DNA from: an uncultured Pelagibacteraceae bacterium
Lineage (GTDB): Bacteria > Pseudomonadota > Alphaproteobacteria > Pelagibacterales > Pelagibacteraceae
Reading direction: 5' to 3'
DNA length: 64,000 nt
Assembly: GCA_902564565.1 (NCBI GenBank)
Contig: CACFBW010000001.1
Span: 62,001-126,000 of the forward strand
Made by a program: the position numbers and the translations under genes. Each line of letters starts with the position of its first letter. The stretch's first letter is position 1. Positions 9,806-21,619 of the stretch are shown piece by piece. The notes under the pieces are model-generated. The model made no database searches. It was not told where the DNA came from and worked only from the letters and a program-made list of their open reading frames with translations.

Positions 9806-11229
9806 TTAAAATAATTTTTTACTCTTTCAAGAGTTTTTTGATTAATTTTAACTTTATATTTCTTATTTAAAGAGTCGTCATAAGATGAGTATATTTGATT
9901 TCTTAAATTCATTTTTCCTTTATTTTTAAAATTTTTAAATTCATTTGAATTTTTAAGAATATTTTTACTATTTATTTTAATGATATTAATTAAATATATA
10001 TTATCAGATTCATTATTAACTAAAGCAAAAGATTTTTCCGGCAATGAATAAATTAATTTAACTGAATTTTCGGTAAATTTATCATTATCTTCGATCGAAT
10101 TTAATGTTATATTTTCAATTTTGATTGAATTTTTTACACTTAGGTCTTCAAAATTTTTTTGAGTAAATTTATTTTCATTTATTTGATTTATAATTTTTTT
10201 ATTATATTCATATTTATTTTTTTCGTGCAAGATTTTTACAATTTTACTTTTAAATTCCTCGTTAGTATTTTGAGGTAAAATTTTATTAACTTTGTTTATT
10301 TGGTATAACACATAAAAATTTCCATCGTCAAATAATTGGATTTTCTCTTCTTTTTGTTCGTAAATTTTTTTTTCTATATTGTTACTTTTGCTATTTTTAA
10401 TATAATTTTTTTTATTAATAAGTTTTAAATTGTAATTATTGGCTATATATTTAATTTCTTTTCCATTTAATATTTCGTTTTCTATTTCATCTATTTTGTT
10501 AAAGAAAACCTTATTATATTCACTTGATCCAATCAAATTTTGTGGAGTAATTTTAATGTATGAGAAGTCAATATATTCTTCTTTTAATTTTTCAGTATTT
10601 TCATTTATAAATTTTTTAACATCATCATCAGTGATATTGTTTTTTTTTAAATAAGCTTTATCTAAGTTTATATATTCCAGATCTATTTTACTTACTTCTT
10701 CATTAAATATTTTATTTGTGATAAAAAAAGGTATTTCGATACCTCCACCAACATAGTAGAATAATTTTTTTTGTAATTCATTATTTTTTAATCTCATTTC
10801 AAATTCCGCTGCACTCGTATTTTGAGTTAATAAAAATTTTTCATATTTTGTTCTTGAAAACTTATTGTTTTCATCTTGAAACTCTGGGTTTTTTTTAATA
10901 TTTTTTGCCAATGAGTTTTCAGAGATTATTAGATTTAAATCTTTAATTTCCATTTCTAATAATTTTTTTGATACTAAGTTAGAAAGAAGTTCTTCTAAAA
11001 CATTATTATCTAAATTATCTCTTATTGCTTGTGAATCAATATATGAATTATTCACAAAATCCATAAAATCTTGTGTTGAAATATTTTTATTATTTATTTT
11101 AGCAATATTATTGGTGTTGCCAGTATTAAATACGCCACCCATACCCCACAGTATAAATGGAATTATCATTATTATTAAAATTATCTTCGCAAAGAAGGTT
11201 TTTGAAAATTTTCTAATACTATTTAACAT
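9802..11229 (-). CDS. PpiD/SurA-type periplasmic folding chaperone (SurA N-terminal-like)
   Basis: N-terminal TM plus GMGGVF segment and SurA_N-like region; divergent from tpiA and upstream of trpE. Confidence 0.75.
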   Translation of the reverse strand: MLNSIRKFSKTFFAKIILIIMIIPFILWGMGGVFNTGNTNNIAKINNKNISTQDFMDFVNNSYIDSQAIRDNLDNNVLEELLSNLVSKKLLEMEIKDLNLIISENSLAKNIKKNPEFQDENNKFSRTKYEKFLLTQNTSAAEFEMRLKNNELQKKLFYYVGGGIEIPFFITNKIFNEEVSKIDLEYINLDKAYLKKNNITDDDVKKFINENTEKLKEEYIDFSYIKITPQNLIGSSEYNKVFFNKIDEIENEILNGKEIKYIANNYNLKLINKKNYIKNSKSNNIEKKIYEQKEEKIQLFDDGNFYVLYQINKVNKILPQNTNEEFKSKIVKILHEKNKYEYNKKIINQINENKFTQKNFEDLSVKNSIKIENITLNSIEDNDKFTENSVKLIYSLPEKSFALVNNESDNIYLINIIKINSKNILKNSNEFKNFKNKGKMNLRNQIYSSYDDSLNKKYKVKINQKTLERVKNYFK

Positions 11230-11289
11230 TATCGTTTTTTTTAATTTATTGATCTATAAAAGACAAACCTATAGATTAAAATTTTCATT

Positions 11290-12042
11290 ATGACAAATAA
11301 ATATATGTATTTTATTGCGAATTGGAAAATGTATGGTGATTTAAAGTCAATTAAATCATTAAATAAAGTTATTAAATTTACACGGCTAAACAAAAGAAAA
11401 AAATTTAAGATTATTTATTGTCCTCCGTATACATTGCTTGACTCCTTTTCCAAAAAAATTAAAAAAACTAAAATTGAACTTGGGGCGCAGAATTGCCACT
11501 TCGAAATATCGAATGGACCGTTTACTGGATCCATAAGTCCTACAATGTTAAAAAAAATTGGTTCAAATTATGTTATCATTGGTCATTCAGAAAATAGGTC
11601 TACTGGAGAAACTAATGCTGAGGTAAACAAAAAAATTAAATCATCTATTAAAAGTAATCTAAAAGTAATTTTTTGTATAGGTGAAACGTTAATAGAAAAA
11701 AGAAAAAAACTTACTAATAAAATTTTGTATAAACAAATTCTTAAAGGTTTGTATAAAATTAAAAATTTAAATAAAATCTTAGTTGCTTATGAGCCTATCT
11801 GGTCAATTGGTACTGGGGTTATTCCTAAAATCGATGACCTTGATAAAAATGTAACTTTTATAAAAAATGTTTTAAAAAAACACCTTAAAGTAAAAAATCC
11901 TAAAGTGTTATATGGTGGTTCTGTTAATCCAAAAAATGTTGAAAACTTAGTCTCTATCAAAGCCATTGATGGGTTTTTAGTTGGTGGTGCATCACAAAAA
12001 GCAAAAAATTTTATTGATATAGTTAAAAAAACTATTATTTAA
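11290..12042 (+). CDS. tpiA: triosephosphate isomerase
   Basis: ANWKMYGD, IGHSENR, VAYEPIWSIGTG, YGGSVNPKN motifs. Confidence 0.97.
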   Translation: MTNKYMYFIANWKMYGDLKSIKSLNKVIKFTRLNKRKKFKIIYCPPYTLLDSFSKKIKKTKIELGAQNCHFEISNGPFTGSISPTMLKKIGSNYVIIGHSENRSTGETNAEVNKKIKSSIKSNLKVIFCIGETLIEKRKKLTNKILYKQILKGLYKIKNLNKILVAYEPIWSIGTGVIPKIDDLDKNVTFIKNVLKKHLKVKNPKVLYGGSVNPKNVENLVSIKAIDGFLVGGASQKAKNFIDIVKKTII

Positions 12043-12047
12043 CTTCC

Positions 12048-12350
12048 ATGGAAAATATATTACTTATTCTTAACATAATATTTGCAATTATCTTAGTTGT
12101 TCTAGTTTTGATTCAAAAATCAGAAGGTGGAGCGTTAGGAATAGGAGTTTCTCAAGAAAATTTTATGTTTTCTAGATCCGCCGGTGATTTTTTAACAAAA
12201 GCAACAACTATAATTGCGGCTTTATTTATAATTTGTAGTCTTTGTTTGACAATAATTTCAAGAGAAGGAATTGTGTCATCCACATCTGTTATTGATAAAA
12301 TTGAAGAAAATACTGATGATCAACCAGAAATTCCTGAAAATAACAATTAA
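12048..12350 (+). CDS. secG: preprotein translocase subunit SecG
   Basis: Two TM segments, VLVLIQKSEGGALG motif; between tpiA and pyrG. Confidence 0.9.
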   Translation: MENILLILNIIFAIILVVLVLIQKSEGGALGIGVSQENFMFSRSAGDFLTKATTIIAALFIICSLCLTIISREGIVSSTSVIDKIEENTDDQPEIPENNN

Positions 12351-12390
12351 TAGTTTTCAATTTTATATATATCGGCTATAACATAATTCC

Positions 12391-14007
12391 ATGGCGCGAT
12401 ATATATTTGTCACTGGCGGCGTGGTTTCATCACTAGGAAAAGGTCTCTCTTCAGCATCATTAGCTTATCTTTTAAAATCACAAGGTTACAAAGTAAGGGT
12501 TAGAAAAATGGATCCATATTTAAATGTTGATCCTGGAACAATGAGCCCATTTCAACATGGAGAAGTTTTTGTTACCGATGATGGCGCTGAAACTGATTTA
12601 GATCTTGGTCACTATGAAAGATTTACAAATATATCTGCAAAAAAATCTGACAACATTACAACAGGAAGAATTTATAGTGATATAATTAAGAAAGAACGTA
12701 AAGGTAAGTATTTAGGAAAAACTGTCCAGGTGATACCTCATGTCACAGATAGAATAAAAGAATTTATTAAGGGAGATATAACTAATGAGGATTTTGTTAT
12801 TTGTGAAATAGGTGGCACTGTAGGAGATATAGAAAGTTTACCTTTTGTTGAGGCAATAAGGCAGTTTTCAAATGAAGTAGGAAAAAGTAAAAGTTTGTTT
12901 ATTCATTTAACTCTTGTTCCTTTTTTAAAGTCATCTGATGAAATTAAAACAAAACCTACGCAACACTCTGTAAAAGAATTAAGAAGCTTAGGTATACAGC
13001 CCGATATAGTTGTTTGCAGATCTCAAAAATCTATACCTTTAGACCAAAGAAAAAAAATATCTTTATTTTGTAATGTTTCAATTGAGAATGTTATAGAAAC
13101 TGTGGATGTAAGAACTATTTACGAAGCACCAATTAGTTTTTATAATGAAAAGTTAGATAAACAAGTTTTAAAATATTTTAAATTAAAACCAAGAAAAAAA
13201 GTCAACTTGCAGCCATGGAAAAAAATCACCAGATCAGTATTAGATACAAAAAAAATAGTTAATATTGCAATTATAGGAAAATACGTAAATTTAAAAGATG
13301 CTTATAAGTCACTAGATGAAGCATTAATTCATGGTGGAATAGCCAATAATATTAAAGTTAATTTAGTAAGAATAGAATCTGACAATTTAAAACTAAATCA
13401 AATAAAAAAAATATTAAAAAATATATCTGGCATTTTGATACCGGGCGGATTTGGAAAAAGAGGAACTGAAGGCAAAATATCAGCTATTAATTATGCTAGA
13501 AGAAAAAAAATACCTTTTTTAGGAATTTGCTTTGGTATGCAAATGGCTGTAGTGGAATTTGCTAGAAATTCGTTAAAAATTAAAAAAGCAGGTTCTAGTG
13601 AATTAGATAAAAAATGTTATCCAGTAATAGGTTTATTGAATGAATGGAATAAAAATGGAAAATTAATAAAAGGAACAAACAAAGATTTAGGTGGCACTAT
13701 GAGGTTGGGAATTTACGAAGCTAAATTAAGACATAATTCACTGATACACAGTGTATACAAATCAAAAACTATATTTGAAAGACATCGACACAGATACGAA
13801 GTGAATAATAATTTAAAAGATAAATTTGAAAACAAAGGGATGATTTTTTCAGGAATGTCTCCAGATGATAAATTGCCTGAAATAGTCGAACTTAAAAACC
13901 ATCCATGGTTCATTGGCGTTCAGTTTCATCCTGAATTTAAATCTAGACCTTTAACTCCTCATCCTTTATTCTCATCTTTTATCAAAGCTGTAAAAAATCA
14001 CAAATGA
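12391..14007 (+). CDS. pyrG: CTP synthase
   Basis: [17 protein letters not shown] and LGICFGMQ motifs. Confidence 0.97.
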   Translation: MARYIFVTGGVVSSLGKGLSSASLAYLLKSQGYKVRVRKMDPYLNVDPGTMSPFQHGEVFVTDDGAETDLDLGHYERFTNISAKKSDNITTGRIYSDIIKKERKGKYLGKTVQVIPHVTDRIKEFIKGDITNEDFVICEIGGTVGDIESLPFVEAIRQFSNEVGKSKSLFIHLTLVPFLKSSDEIKTKPTQHSVKELRSLGIQPDIVVCRSQKSIPLDQRKKISLFCNVSIENVIETVDVRTIYEAPISFYNEKLDKQVLKYFKLKPRKKVNLQPWKKITRSVLDTKKIVNIAIIGKYVNLKDAYKSLDEALIHGGIANNIKVNLVRIESDNLKLNQIKKILKNISGILIPGGFGKRGTEGKISAINYARRKKIPFLGICFGMQMAVVEFARNSLKIKKAGSSELDKKCYPVIGLLNEWNKNGKLIKGTNKDLGGTMRLGIYEAKLRHNSLIHSVYKSKTIFERHRHRYEVNNNLKDKFENKGMIFSGMSPDDKLPEIVELKNHPWFIGVQFHPEFKSRPLTPHPLFSSFIKAVKNHK

Positions 14008-14828
14008 AAAACATTACTGTAAATTGTAACAATATTGAAATTTCAAATGGTAAAAAAGTCTGTTTAATAGCCGGACCATGTCAATTAGAAACTGAACAGC
14101 ATGCAATAGACATGGCAGGAAAAATTAAAGAAATTGCATCAAAATTTAATATTGGTTTTATCTACAAAACTTCATTTGACAAAGCTAATAGAACTAGCAT
14201 TAAAGGAAAAAGAGGTGCTGGCTTAGATAAATCGCTACCCATTTTTGATAAGATTAAAAAAGAATTAAATGTACCAATTTTAACAGACATTCATAATATT
14301 GATCAGTGTTCAGTTGTTGCTAGACATGTAGATATTTTACAAATACCGGCATTTCTTTGCAGGCAAACTGATTTACTAGTTGCAGCAGCAAAAACTAATA
14401 AAATTATAAATGTGAAGAAAGGACAGTTTTTAGCACCATGGGACATGGTTAATGTAACTAAAAAAATTTCAGACTCTGGCAATAATAATATTTTAGTAAC
14501 CGAAAGAGGTGCAAGTTTTGGTTACAATACCTTGGTATCCGATATGCGTTCATTACCTATAATGGCAAAAAATGGCTACCCAGTAATTTTTGATGCAACT
14601 CATTCTGTTCAACAACCTGGTGGACTTGGAGAAAAAAGTGGTGGACAAAGAGAGTTTGTAGAATACTTGGCAAGAGCTGCTGTGGCAGTCGGAGTTGCTG
14701 GTGTTTTTATTGAAACACATGAAGATCCAGACAACGCTCCATCTGATGGTCCTAACATGGTTCCTTTAGATAAATTAGAAAATTTACTCAAACAAATTTC
14801 CGAAATAGATAATTTGATAAAAAATTAA
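14004..14828 (+). CDS. kdsA: 3-deoxy-8-phosphooctulonate synthase
   Basis: [37 protein letters not shown] motifs. Confidence 0.97.
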   Translation: MKNITVNCNNIEISNGKKVCLIAGPCQLETEQHAIDMAGKIKEIASKFNIGFIYKTSFDKANRTSIKGKRGAGLDKSLPIFDKIKKELNVPILTDIHNIDQCSVVARHVDILQIPAFLCRQTDLLVAAAKTNKIINVKKGQFLAPWDMVNVTKKISDSGNNNILVTERGASFGYNTLVSDMRSLPIMAKNGYPVIFDATHSVQQPGGLGEKSGGQREFVEYLARAAVAVGVAGVFIETHEDPDNAPSDGPNMVPLDKLENLLKQISEIDNLIKN

Positions 14829-16085
14829 ATGAGCAAAATATCAAAGGTTATAGCACGTCAAGTTTTTGACAGTAGAGGAAACCCAACAATAGAAGCTGAA
14901 GTATTTTCTAAAAATATTAGCTCCTCTGCTATATCTCCCTCAGGTGCATCAACAGGCACTTTTGAGGCTTTTGAAAAAAGGGACAAGAATAATAAAAAGT
15001 ATTTAGGAAAAAGTGTTTTTAATTCTGTAAGTATAGTAAACAAAATAATTTCAAAAAAACTTAAAAATCACAATGTACACAATCAAGAAAAAATTGATTC
15101 ATTGTTAATTAATTTAGATGGAACAAAACAAAAAACAAAATTTGGCGCTAACGCAATTTTATCTGTTTCAATGGCAGTTAAAAAACTTTCCGCTAAGTTA
15201 AAAAAAATTCCTTTATACAAAGCTTTTTTAGTAAAAAAAGATTTCAAATTACCTTATCCGTTAATGAACATAATTAATGGAGGAGCTCATGCGAACAATG
15301 ATTTGAGAATTCAAGAATTTATGATTAGACCAGATAAAGCAAAAAGTTTTTCTGAGGCTTTAAGGATTTCCTTTTTAGTAATTCATAATTTAAAAAGTTT
15401 AATTAAAAAAAAAGGATTATCTACATCTGTTGGTGATGAAGGTGGTTTTGCACCTATGATTAGTAGAAATGAAAATGCTTTAGATTTAATTGTAAAGGCA
15501 ATCAACAAATCAGGATTTAAGAATGGTAGGGATGTATCTATTTGCCTTGATGTGGCTGCTAACGAATTGTTTAAGAAAAACCTTTATTCAATACATTCAA
15601 AGAAATTTGAAAGTGTTGAAAAATGCATAAAAAACTATGTTAAAATTATTAATAAATATAAAATTAAGTCAATAGAAGACCCATTTTCTGAAAATGATTG
15701 GTTATCATGGAGCAAGTTAATGAATGCTATTAAAAAAACTCAAATTGTTGGTGATGACTTGTACGTAACAAACCTTGAAAGATTAAAAAAAGGTTTTTTA
15801 AGCAATTCATCAAATGCTATTTTGATTAAACTGAATCAAATAGGCACTGTTTCGGAAACTTTAGAGGTTATTAAGTTTGCTCAAATAATTGGTTATGAAA
15901 CAATAATATCTCATAGGTCGGGTGATAGTGAAGATACATTTATTGCAGATTTGGCTGTAGGAACAAACTCTAGCCAAATTAAAACTGGCTCTTTGTCTAG
16001 ATCTGAAAGAGTTGCAAAATATAATCAATTACTCAGAATAGAAGAAGAACTAGGAAAAAACGCTAAAATGAATAAAATTCATTAA
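14829..16085 (+). CDS. eno: enolase
   Basis: ARQVFDSRGNPTIEAEV, SVGDEGGFAP, SHRSGDSEDTFIADLAVG motifs. Confidence 0.97.
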   Translation: MSKISKVIARQVFDSRGNPTIEAEVFSKNISSSAISPSGASTGTFEAFEKRDKNNKKYLGKSVFNSVSIVNKIISKKLKNHNVHNQEKIDSLLINLDGTKQKTKFGANAILSVSMAVKKLSAKLKKIPLYKAFLVKKDFKLPYPLMNIINGGAHANNDLRIQEFMIRPDKAKSFSEALRISFLVIHNLKSLIKKKGLSTSVGDEGGFAPMISRNENALDLIVKAINKSGFKNGRDVSICLDVAANELFKKNLYSIHSKKFESVEKCIKNYVKIINKYKIKSIEDPFSENDWLSWSKLMNAIKKTQIVGDDLYVTNLERLKKGFLSNSSNAILIKLNQIGTVSETLEVIKFAQIIGYETIISHRSGDSEDTFIADLAVGTNSSQIKTGSLSRSERVAKYNQLLRIEEELGKNAKMNKIH

Positions 16086-16387
16086 TGTTGGATAAAATAA
16101 AAAAAAACTATTTTTTAATAATATCAATTTTTTTTATTCTTTATTTTTTAATAAGTTTTTTAGGTGGAGAAAGAGGCCTTTTTTCATATTTAAAAAAAAA
16201 AAATTATCTTGAAAGCTTACAAAAAGAAGAAATTCAGTTTACTTCTAAAATTAAAAAATTAGAAATAAAAAACTCGTTACTTACTGACAATCTAGATTTA
16301 GATTATATAGAATTTCTTATACGTGACAAATTTTTGTTAGGAAATAAAAGTGAAACAGTTTACATAATTAAAAATAATGATAACTAG
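16085..16387 (+). CDS. ftsB: FtsB/DivIC-family septum formation initiator
   Basis: Single TM plus coiled coil, GERGLFSY motif, immediately after eno. Confidence 0.8.
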   Translation: MLDKIKKNYFLIISIFFILYFLISFLGGERGLFSYLKKKNYLESLQKEEIQFTSKIKKLEIKNSLLTDNLDLDYIEFLIRDKFLLGNKSETVYIIKNNDN

Positions 16388-17315
16388 ACACCCAGAAAAA
16401 GTTAATAAACCTATTAATCCAATTAAAAAAAAACCTAGTTGGATACGTTCAAAACTTACAAATAGCCAAGAGTTTTTTTTAACAAAAACTATTGTAAATC
16501 AATTTAATCTAAAAACAGTTTGCCAAGAAGCTAACTGCCCAAATATTACTGAATGTTGGAGCAAAAGGCATGCAACATTTTTAATTATGGGAGACACATG
16601 TACTCGAGCATGTGCTTTTTGTGATGTTATAACTGGAAAACCAAAACCACTTGATCATCTAGAGCCAATTAAAATTGCAAACGCTGTAAAAAAATTAAAT
16701 TTAAGACACGCTGTTATTACTTCAGTAGATAGAGACGATCTTGATGATGGAGGAGCAAATCATTTTAATGAAGTAATAAAAGAAACAAAAAAAGCTAATC
16801 CTGATACAACAATAGAAGTTTTAACCCCAGATTTTTTAAGGAAAGGCGACTCATATAAAAAAGTTATAGAAGCAAAACCTGATGTCTTTAATCATAATAT
16901 TGAAACAGTTCCTGGGCTTTATAGAAAAGTTAGACCAGGATCTAGATATTTTGCTTCACTTGAACTTTTAAAAAATGCGAAAAAAATAGATAAAAATATT
17001 TTTACTAAATCAGGGTTGATGGTTGGTTTGGGCGAAAATAAAGATGAAATTTTACAAGTTATGGATGATCTTATATCTGCCCAAGTTGATTTTTTAACAA
17101 TAGGACAATACTTGCAACCATCAGTCAAACATTATCCTTTAGATAGATATTATAATCCAGAAGAATTTGACGAATTAGAAAGTATTGCTAAATCAAAAGG
17201 TTTTTTATTAGTTTCTTCGTCACCACTTACAAGATCTTCTTACCATGCAGATGAAGATTTCACTAAACTTCAAAAAAATAGAATAAAACAAACTAATGCC
17301 GAAAGCATCAGTTAA
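16377..17315 (+). CDS. lipA: lipoyl synthase (radical SAM)
   Basis: [13 protein letters not shown] and [10 protein letters not shown] cysteine motifs. Confidence 0.97.
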   Translation: MITRHPEKVNKPINPIKKKPSWIRSKLTNSQEFFLTKTIVNQFNLKTVCQEANCPNITECWSKRHATFLIMGDTCTRACAFCDVITGKPKPLDHLEPIKIANAVKKLNLRHAVITSVDRDDLDDGGANHFNEVIKETKKANPDTTIEVLTPDFLRKGDSYKKVIEAKPDVFNHNIETVPGLYRKVRPGSRYFASLELLKNAKKIDKNIFTKSGLMVGLGENKDEILQVMDDLISAQVDFLTIGQYLQPSVKHYPLDRYYNPEEFDELESIAKSKGFLLVSSSPLTRSSYHADEDFTKLQKNRIKQTNAESIS

Positions 17316-17745
17316 AAGATCTATCGAGTGTTCCAAAAATCAATTAATTGATTTAGTTCTTGATATAGAAAAATATCCAATTTTTGTTCCATTTTGTTTA
17401 GATTCAAAAATACATGAAAAGAAAGAGCAGGATGATCTTTTATTAATAGTTGCAGACTTAACCATTGGAAAGGGACCTTTTAAAGATACTTACAAAAGTG
17501 ATGTTAAATTTAATAAAAAAGAAGACTCTATTTATGTAACTAATCTTGACGGACCTTTGAAATATTTAGAAAATAAATGGCAATTTAAAGAAGAGAATAA
17601 AATTACAGAAGTATCATTTGAGGTTGATTTTGAATTAAAAAATCGATTTTTAAATATAGTTATGACCAAATCTTTTCAATTTGGCTTAGATAAAATTGCT
17701 GATGCTTTTCAAAAAAGAGCAGAAGAACTATTTAAGAAAACTTAA
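17296..17745 (+). CDS. RatA/Coq10-family START-domain protein
   Basis: [31 protein letters not shown] motif; directly after lipA as in many alphaproteobacteria. Confidence 0.85.
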   Translation: MPKASVKRSIECSKNQLIDLVLDIEKYPIFVPFCLDSKIHEKKEQDDLLLIVADLTIGKGPFKDTYKSDVKFNKKEDSIYVTNLDGPLKYLENKWQFKEENKITEVSFEVDFELKNRFLNIVMTKSFQFGLDKIADAFQKRAEELFKKT

Positions 17746-18201
17746 AATTAAATTTAAAGCCTTATTAACCGTAGCTCTTTGAATTGAGGATCTTTTTTTA
17801 TTTTTGAATAAGTGTTTTTTAACCAACGTTTTGTTACCTTTTTTAATACCAATAAACACTAAACCTACTGGTTTTTGCTTACTACCGCCTTTGGGTCCTG
17901 CTATTCCAGTTACAGATACAGATATATTTGTTTTACTTATTCTATTTAAATTTTTTACCATAGATAAACAAGTTTCATAGCTCACAGCACCATGTTTCAT
18001 TATTATTTTTTTTGGAACTTTAAGTGTATTTATTTTAGATTTATTAGAATAGGTGACTAATCCAAGTGTAAAAACCTTAGAAGAACCACTAATTGAAGTT
18101 ATTGTGCTTGAAAGCAAACCACCCGTACAAGATTCTGCAAAAGATACTTTAAGTTTTTTTTTGCGTAGTAATTTAACTAATTTTTGAGAAAGTTTTTTCA
18201 T
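17728..18201 (-). CDS. CinA C-terminal domain protein (nicotinamide-nucleotide amidase, PncC-like)
   Basis: SFAESCTGGLLSSTITSISGSSKVFTLGLVTYSN, VTGIAGPKGGSKQKPVGLVFIG. Confidence 0.9.
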   Translation of the reverse strand: MKKLSQKLVKLLRKKKLKVSFAESCTGGLLSSTITSISGSSKVFTLGLVTYSNKSKINTLKVPKKIIMKHGAVSYETCLSMVKNLNRISKTNISVSVTGIAGPKGGSKQKPVGLVFIGIKKGNKTLVKKHLFKNKKRSSIQRATVNKALNLILSFLK

Positions 18202-18692
18202 GAAGTAAAAACCATATATAATACAAGAACAGCCACAACATATAATCCAGCCGCAACATCATCCATAATCACTCCAAAACTATTCTTAAAGTTTTTATCA
18301 TAATAACTTATAGGATATGGTTTAACGATGTCAAAAATTCTAAATAGAATAAACATAATAAAGTAAGATGTTAAAACTTTGCTAGTTTCTTTTGACCCTT
18401 CATGCGCAATTTCGTAAAGACATATTGGAATTGATTGCCCAATAAATTCATCAATGACAACTTCTTTAGGATCTTTACTATCTAAATCTTTGATAAAAAT
18501 ATTAACTGCATAAAGTGAGATAAAGAAAATTATTATTACAAATACTAAAATAAAATTAGTTGGAATTTTTAACATATGAAGTAAAAAAAATAAAAATATA
18601 GTCGTTGCTAATGATGCAACACTACCTGGTATTTTTTTAATTTTTCCAATACCAAACAATGTAACAAATAAAAAATTAATTTTATTAATCAT
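18198..18692 (-). CDS. pgpA: phosphatidylglycerophosphatase A
   Basis: KIPGSVASLATT, DEFIGQSIP, FRIFDIVKPYPI motifs. Confidence 0.9.
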   Translation of the reverse strand: MINKINFLFVTLFGIGKIKKIPGSVASLATTIFLFFLLHMLKIPTNFILVFVIIIFFISLYAVNIFIKDLDSKDPKEVVIDEFIGQSIPICLYEIAHEGSKETSKVLTSYFIMFILFRIFDIVKPYPISYYDKNFKNSFGVIMDDVAAGLYVVAVLVLYMVFTS

Positions 18693-19800
18693 ATTTTGAG
18701 ACTGATGTTATTACTTCGCAGGCTATAGCTTTTTCTTTTCCTATTAATCCTAATTTTTCCGTTGTTTTGCCTTTTATATTTATTTGATCTGGAAATATTT
18801 CACAAATATCAGAAATAATTTTTATCATTTTATTTTTATATTTTGAAATTTTTGGTGTTTGAGTAATTACGTTAATATCAATATTATTTATAAAATAATT
18901 TTTTTCTTTTATTTCATTAATAATTTTTTTTAAAAGTATTGTAGATCTTATATTTTTAAATTTTTTATTTTTATTTGAAAATTTTTGACCGATATCATCC
19001 ATTTTACACGCCCCAAGAATAGCATCAGTAATTGCATGTAAAACAGGATCTCCATCTGAATGTCCAAGAGTTCCTAATTTAGATTTAATTTTAATGCCAC
19101 CTAAGTATAGTTTTCTTTTGGGTGCCAATCTATGAATATCAAAACCTATTCCATATTTAACTTGTTGATGATTATTAATATCTGACAAGCTAGTAATTTT
19201 TTTATTGTTAGTCTCCCCACTAATAAATTTTATTTTTTTATTAGCTTTTATAAAAAGGTTTGCATCATCGGTAATTTTTGAACTTTTACTATTTTGTAAT
19301 TTACACAGTTCTTTATAATTAAAAGCTTGTGGTGTTTGTGTTAAATAAATGTAATCGCGATTTATATTTATAATTAGATTTCTATTTTTAAATTTTACAG
19401 AGTCTTTTGTTTTAATCGTAGGTACTACAGATTTGTTTTTCTTTAATTCTTTTATCAATTTATTTAGTAATTTTAATGAAAAATTTGGTCTTGCTGCATC
19501 ATGGATTAAAATATTTTTAACTTTCTTTTTTCTTATGCTTTGCAACGCTAAAAAAGATGATTCTGATCTTGTTTTTCCGCCATAGACGATTTTTATCTTT
19601 TTTGTATTTACTGTTTTTATAAAATTTTTATGTTTTTTATTTACCACTAATAATATTTTTTCTATTTTTTTACACTTTTTTGCTTTATCTATTGAGTGTT
19701 GAACTATCGGTTTTCCCTTATAAATAACGTAGGGTTTAGGAATGCTAGAATTAAATCTTTCACTTTTGCCAGCTGCTAGTATTATAAAAAAATTACTCAT
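18685..19800 (-). CDS. ispDF: bifunctional IspD/IspF (MEP cytidylyltransferase / MEcPP synthase)
   Basis: IspD N-terminal ILAAGKSERF; IspF C-terminal GIGFDIHRL...GHSDGDPVLHAITDAILGA. Confidence 0.95.
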   Translation of the reverse strand: MSNFFIILAAGKSERFNSSIPKPYVIYKGKPIVQHSIDKAKKCKKIEKILLVVNKKHKNFIKTVNTKKIKIVYGGKTRSESSFLALQSIRKKKVKNILIHDAARPNFSLKLLNKLIKELKKNKSVVPTIKTKDSVKFKNRNLIININRDYIYLTQTPQAFNYKELCKLQNSKSSKITDDANLFIKANKKIKFISGETNNKKITSLSDINNHQQVKYGIGFDIHRLAPKRKLYLGGIKIKSKLGTLGHSDGDPVLHAITDAILGACKMDDIGQKFSNKNKKFKNIRSTILLKKIINEIKEKNYFINNIDINVITQTPKISKYKNKMIKIISDICEIFPDQINIKGKTTEKLGLIGKEKAIACEVITSVSKYD

Positions 19801-19834
19801 GTATAAATTATATATTTAGTTTATTTATTGCATA

Positions 19835-21619
19835 ATGTTAGATTTTATCAAAAAAAATATTTTCATATGTGTGATTTTTATAGTTACACTTTCCGTTGGC
19901 TTTTTGACGTTTTTAACGTTTATTAATAAAAGTTTTTTAGAACTTAATCAAACTACACTCCAATCATTGCTTATATCAAATGTTGTTTTGTTGTTAGTTT
20001 TCTTTCTTTTAATCTTTATAGAAGTAAAAAATTCTTTAAAAGACGATATTAATGTTGACGGATCAAAAGCTAATAAAAAATATATTGCTTTCTTTTCTTT
20101 GTTCACTTTGATTCCATCAATACTTATTTCTGTTTTTTCATTATTTTTATTTTCATTTGCATTGGAAAAGTATTTTGATAAAAAAATTACAACAGCTGTT
20201 AACAACTCATATGAAATTGCAAAAAATTATGTTGATGATGTAAGAAATAAGATTGAATCTGATATTGTTCTTGTAACCATAGATTTAAATAAAAATGTTA
20301 ATATCTTTTACGATAATCCTTCTAGATTCAAAAATTTACTTATAACACAAAAATATATTAGAGATGTAGATGAGATACATTTAATTGATAGCTCGGGAAA
20401 TTTAATAGCAACAACAAATGATAACAATCAATCATTCATTCCTCCTAATGAAAAAGCTTTAGAGATGGTATTTAATGATGAGCGTCCTTTAAAAATTATT
20501 AATGCTGTAGAAAACCAATCTTCTGCAATACAAAAATTAACAGCTTATATAGATACCTATGTATATGTCGTAAAATTCTTGGACCAAGAAATATCAAACT
20601 ATTTAACTGAATCTGAAGAGGCTATAAATTTTTATTATAGAGTTGAAGAAAAAAGAACTGGAATTAAAATATCTTTTATACTTATTTACATTGTAGTTGT
20701 TTCTTTGCTTTTATTTTTATCAATTTCTATAGCAATTAAATTTTCATCAAGATTTTTTAGATCAATATCAAATCTTATATTTGCTTCACATAAAATTGGA
20801 CAAGGAAATCTTGAGATCAAAGTTCCAGAAATTAAAACCGATAAAGAATTAGAGATTTTGAACAAAAATTTTAATTTTATGATAGATCAACTTAAAGAAC
20901 AGCAAGAAAAACTTATAATGCAAGAAAGACACGAAGCCTGGAGCACAATCGCGAGAAAGTTAGCACACGAAATAAAGAATCCATTAACACCTATACAGCT
21001 AACTATAGACAGACTTAAAAATAAATATTCAGATATTGTCAATCCAAAAGAAAAAGAAAATTTTAACGATCATTTAAAAACTATACATAAACAGATTTCA
21101 CAAATTGAAAATTTGGTAAATGAATTTTCTGATTTTGCAAGAATGCCAAAACCTATTTTAAAAAAAACTAACTTATTAAATATAGTTAAAGAAAATCTTA
21201 ATCTATTAAACGAAATTGACAAAACTATTGAGATTAATTTTGCAAATAATGAAAATGAATATTTGATGTTTTGCGATAGTGAGCAAATAAGTAGAGTGTT
21301 TTTTAATCTTGTAAAAAATTCTATTGAAAGTGTGCAAGAAAAAGCTTCTAAAACTCCTAATTTATCAAAGAAAATTGATATAGTAATTGAGAATAAAAAT
21401 GATTATATAACCTTAATTATAACAGACAATGGAATTGGTTTCGTTGAAGTAAATTTAAGCAATATATTAAAACCTTATTATACAACTAAAGAAAAAGGAA
21501 CAGGACTGGGATTATCAATTGTTAACAAAATATTAAATGATCACAATAGTACAATTAACTTTATAAAACAAAAAATTGGTGCAAAAATAGTTATAAACTT
21601 TTCAAAAAATGGCAAATGA
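19835..21619 (+). CDS. ntrY: NtrY-like membrane sensor histidine kinase
   Basis: N-terminal TMs, HAMP, H-box KLAHEIKNPLTPIQL, N and G boxes; followed by ntrX. Confidence 0.9.
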   Translation: MLDFIKKNIFICVIFIVTLSVGFLTFLTFINKSFLELNQTTLQSLLISNVVLLLVFFLLIFIEVKNSLKDDINVDGSKANKKYIAFFSLFTLIPSILISVFSLFLFSFALEKYFDKKITTAVNNSYEIAKNYVDDVRNKIESDIVLVTIDLNKNVNIFYDNPSRFKNLLITQKYIRDVDEIHLIDSSGNLIATTNDNNQSFIPPNEKALEMVFNDERPLKIINAVENQSSAIQKLTAYIDTYVYVVKFLDQEISNYLTESEEAINFYYRVEEKRTGIKISFILIYIVVVSLLLFLSISIAIKFSSRFFRSISNLIFASHKIGQGNLEIKVPEIKTDKELEILNKNFNFMIDQLKEQQEKLIMQERHEAWSTIARKLAHEIKNPLTPIQLTIDRLKNKYSDIVNPKEKENFNDHLKTIHKQISQIENLVNEFSDFARMPKPILKKTNLLNIVKENLNLLNEIDKTIEINFANNENEYLMFCDSEQISRVFFNLVKNSIESVQEKASKTPNLSKKIDIVIENKNDYITLIITDNGIGFVEVNLSNILKPYYTTKEKGTGLGLSIVNKILNDHNSTINFIKQKIGAKIVINFSKNGK

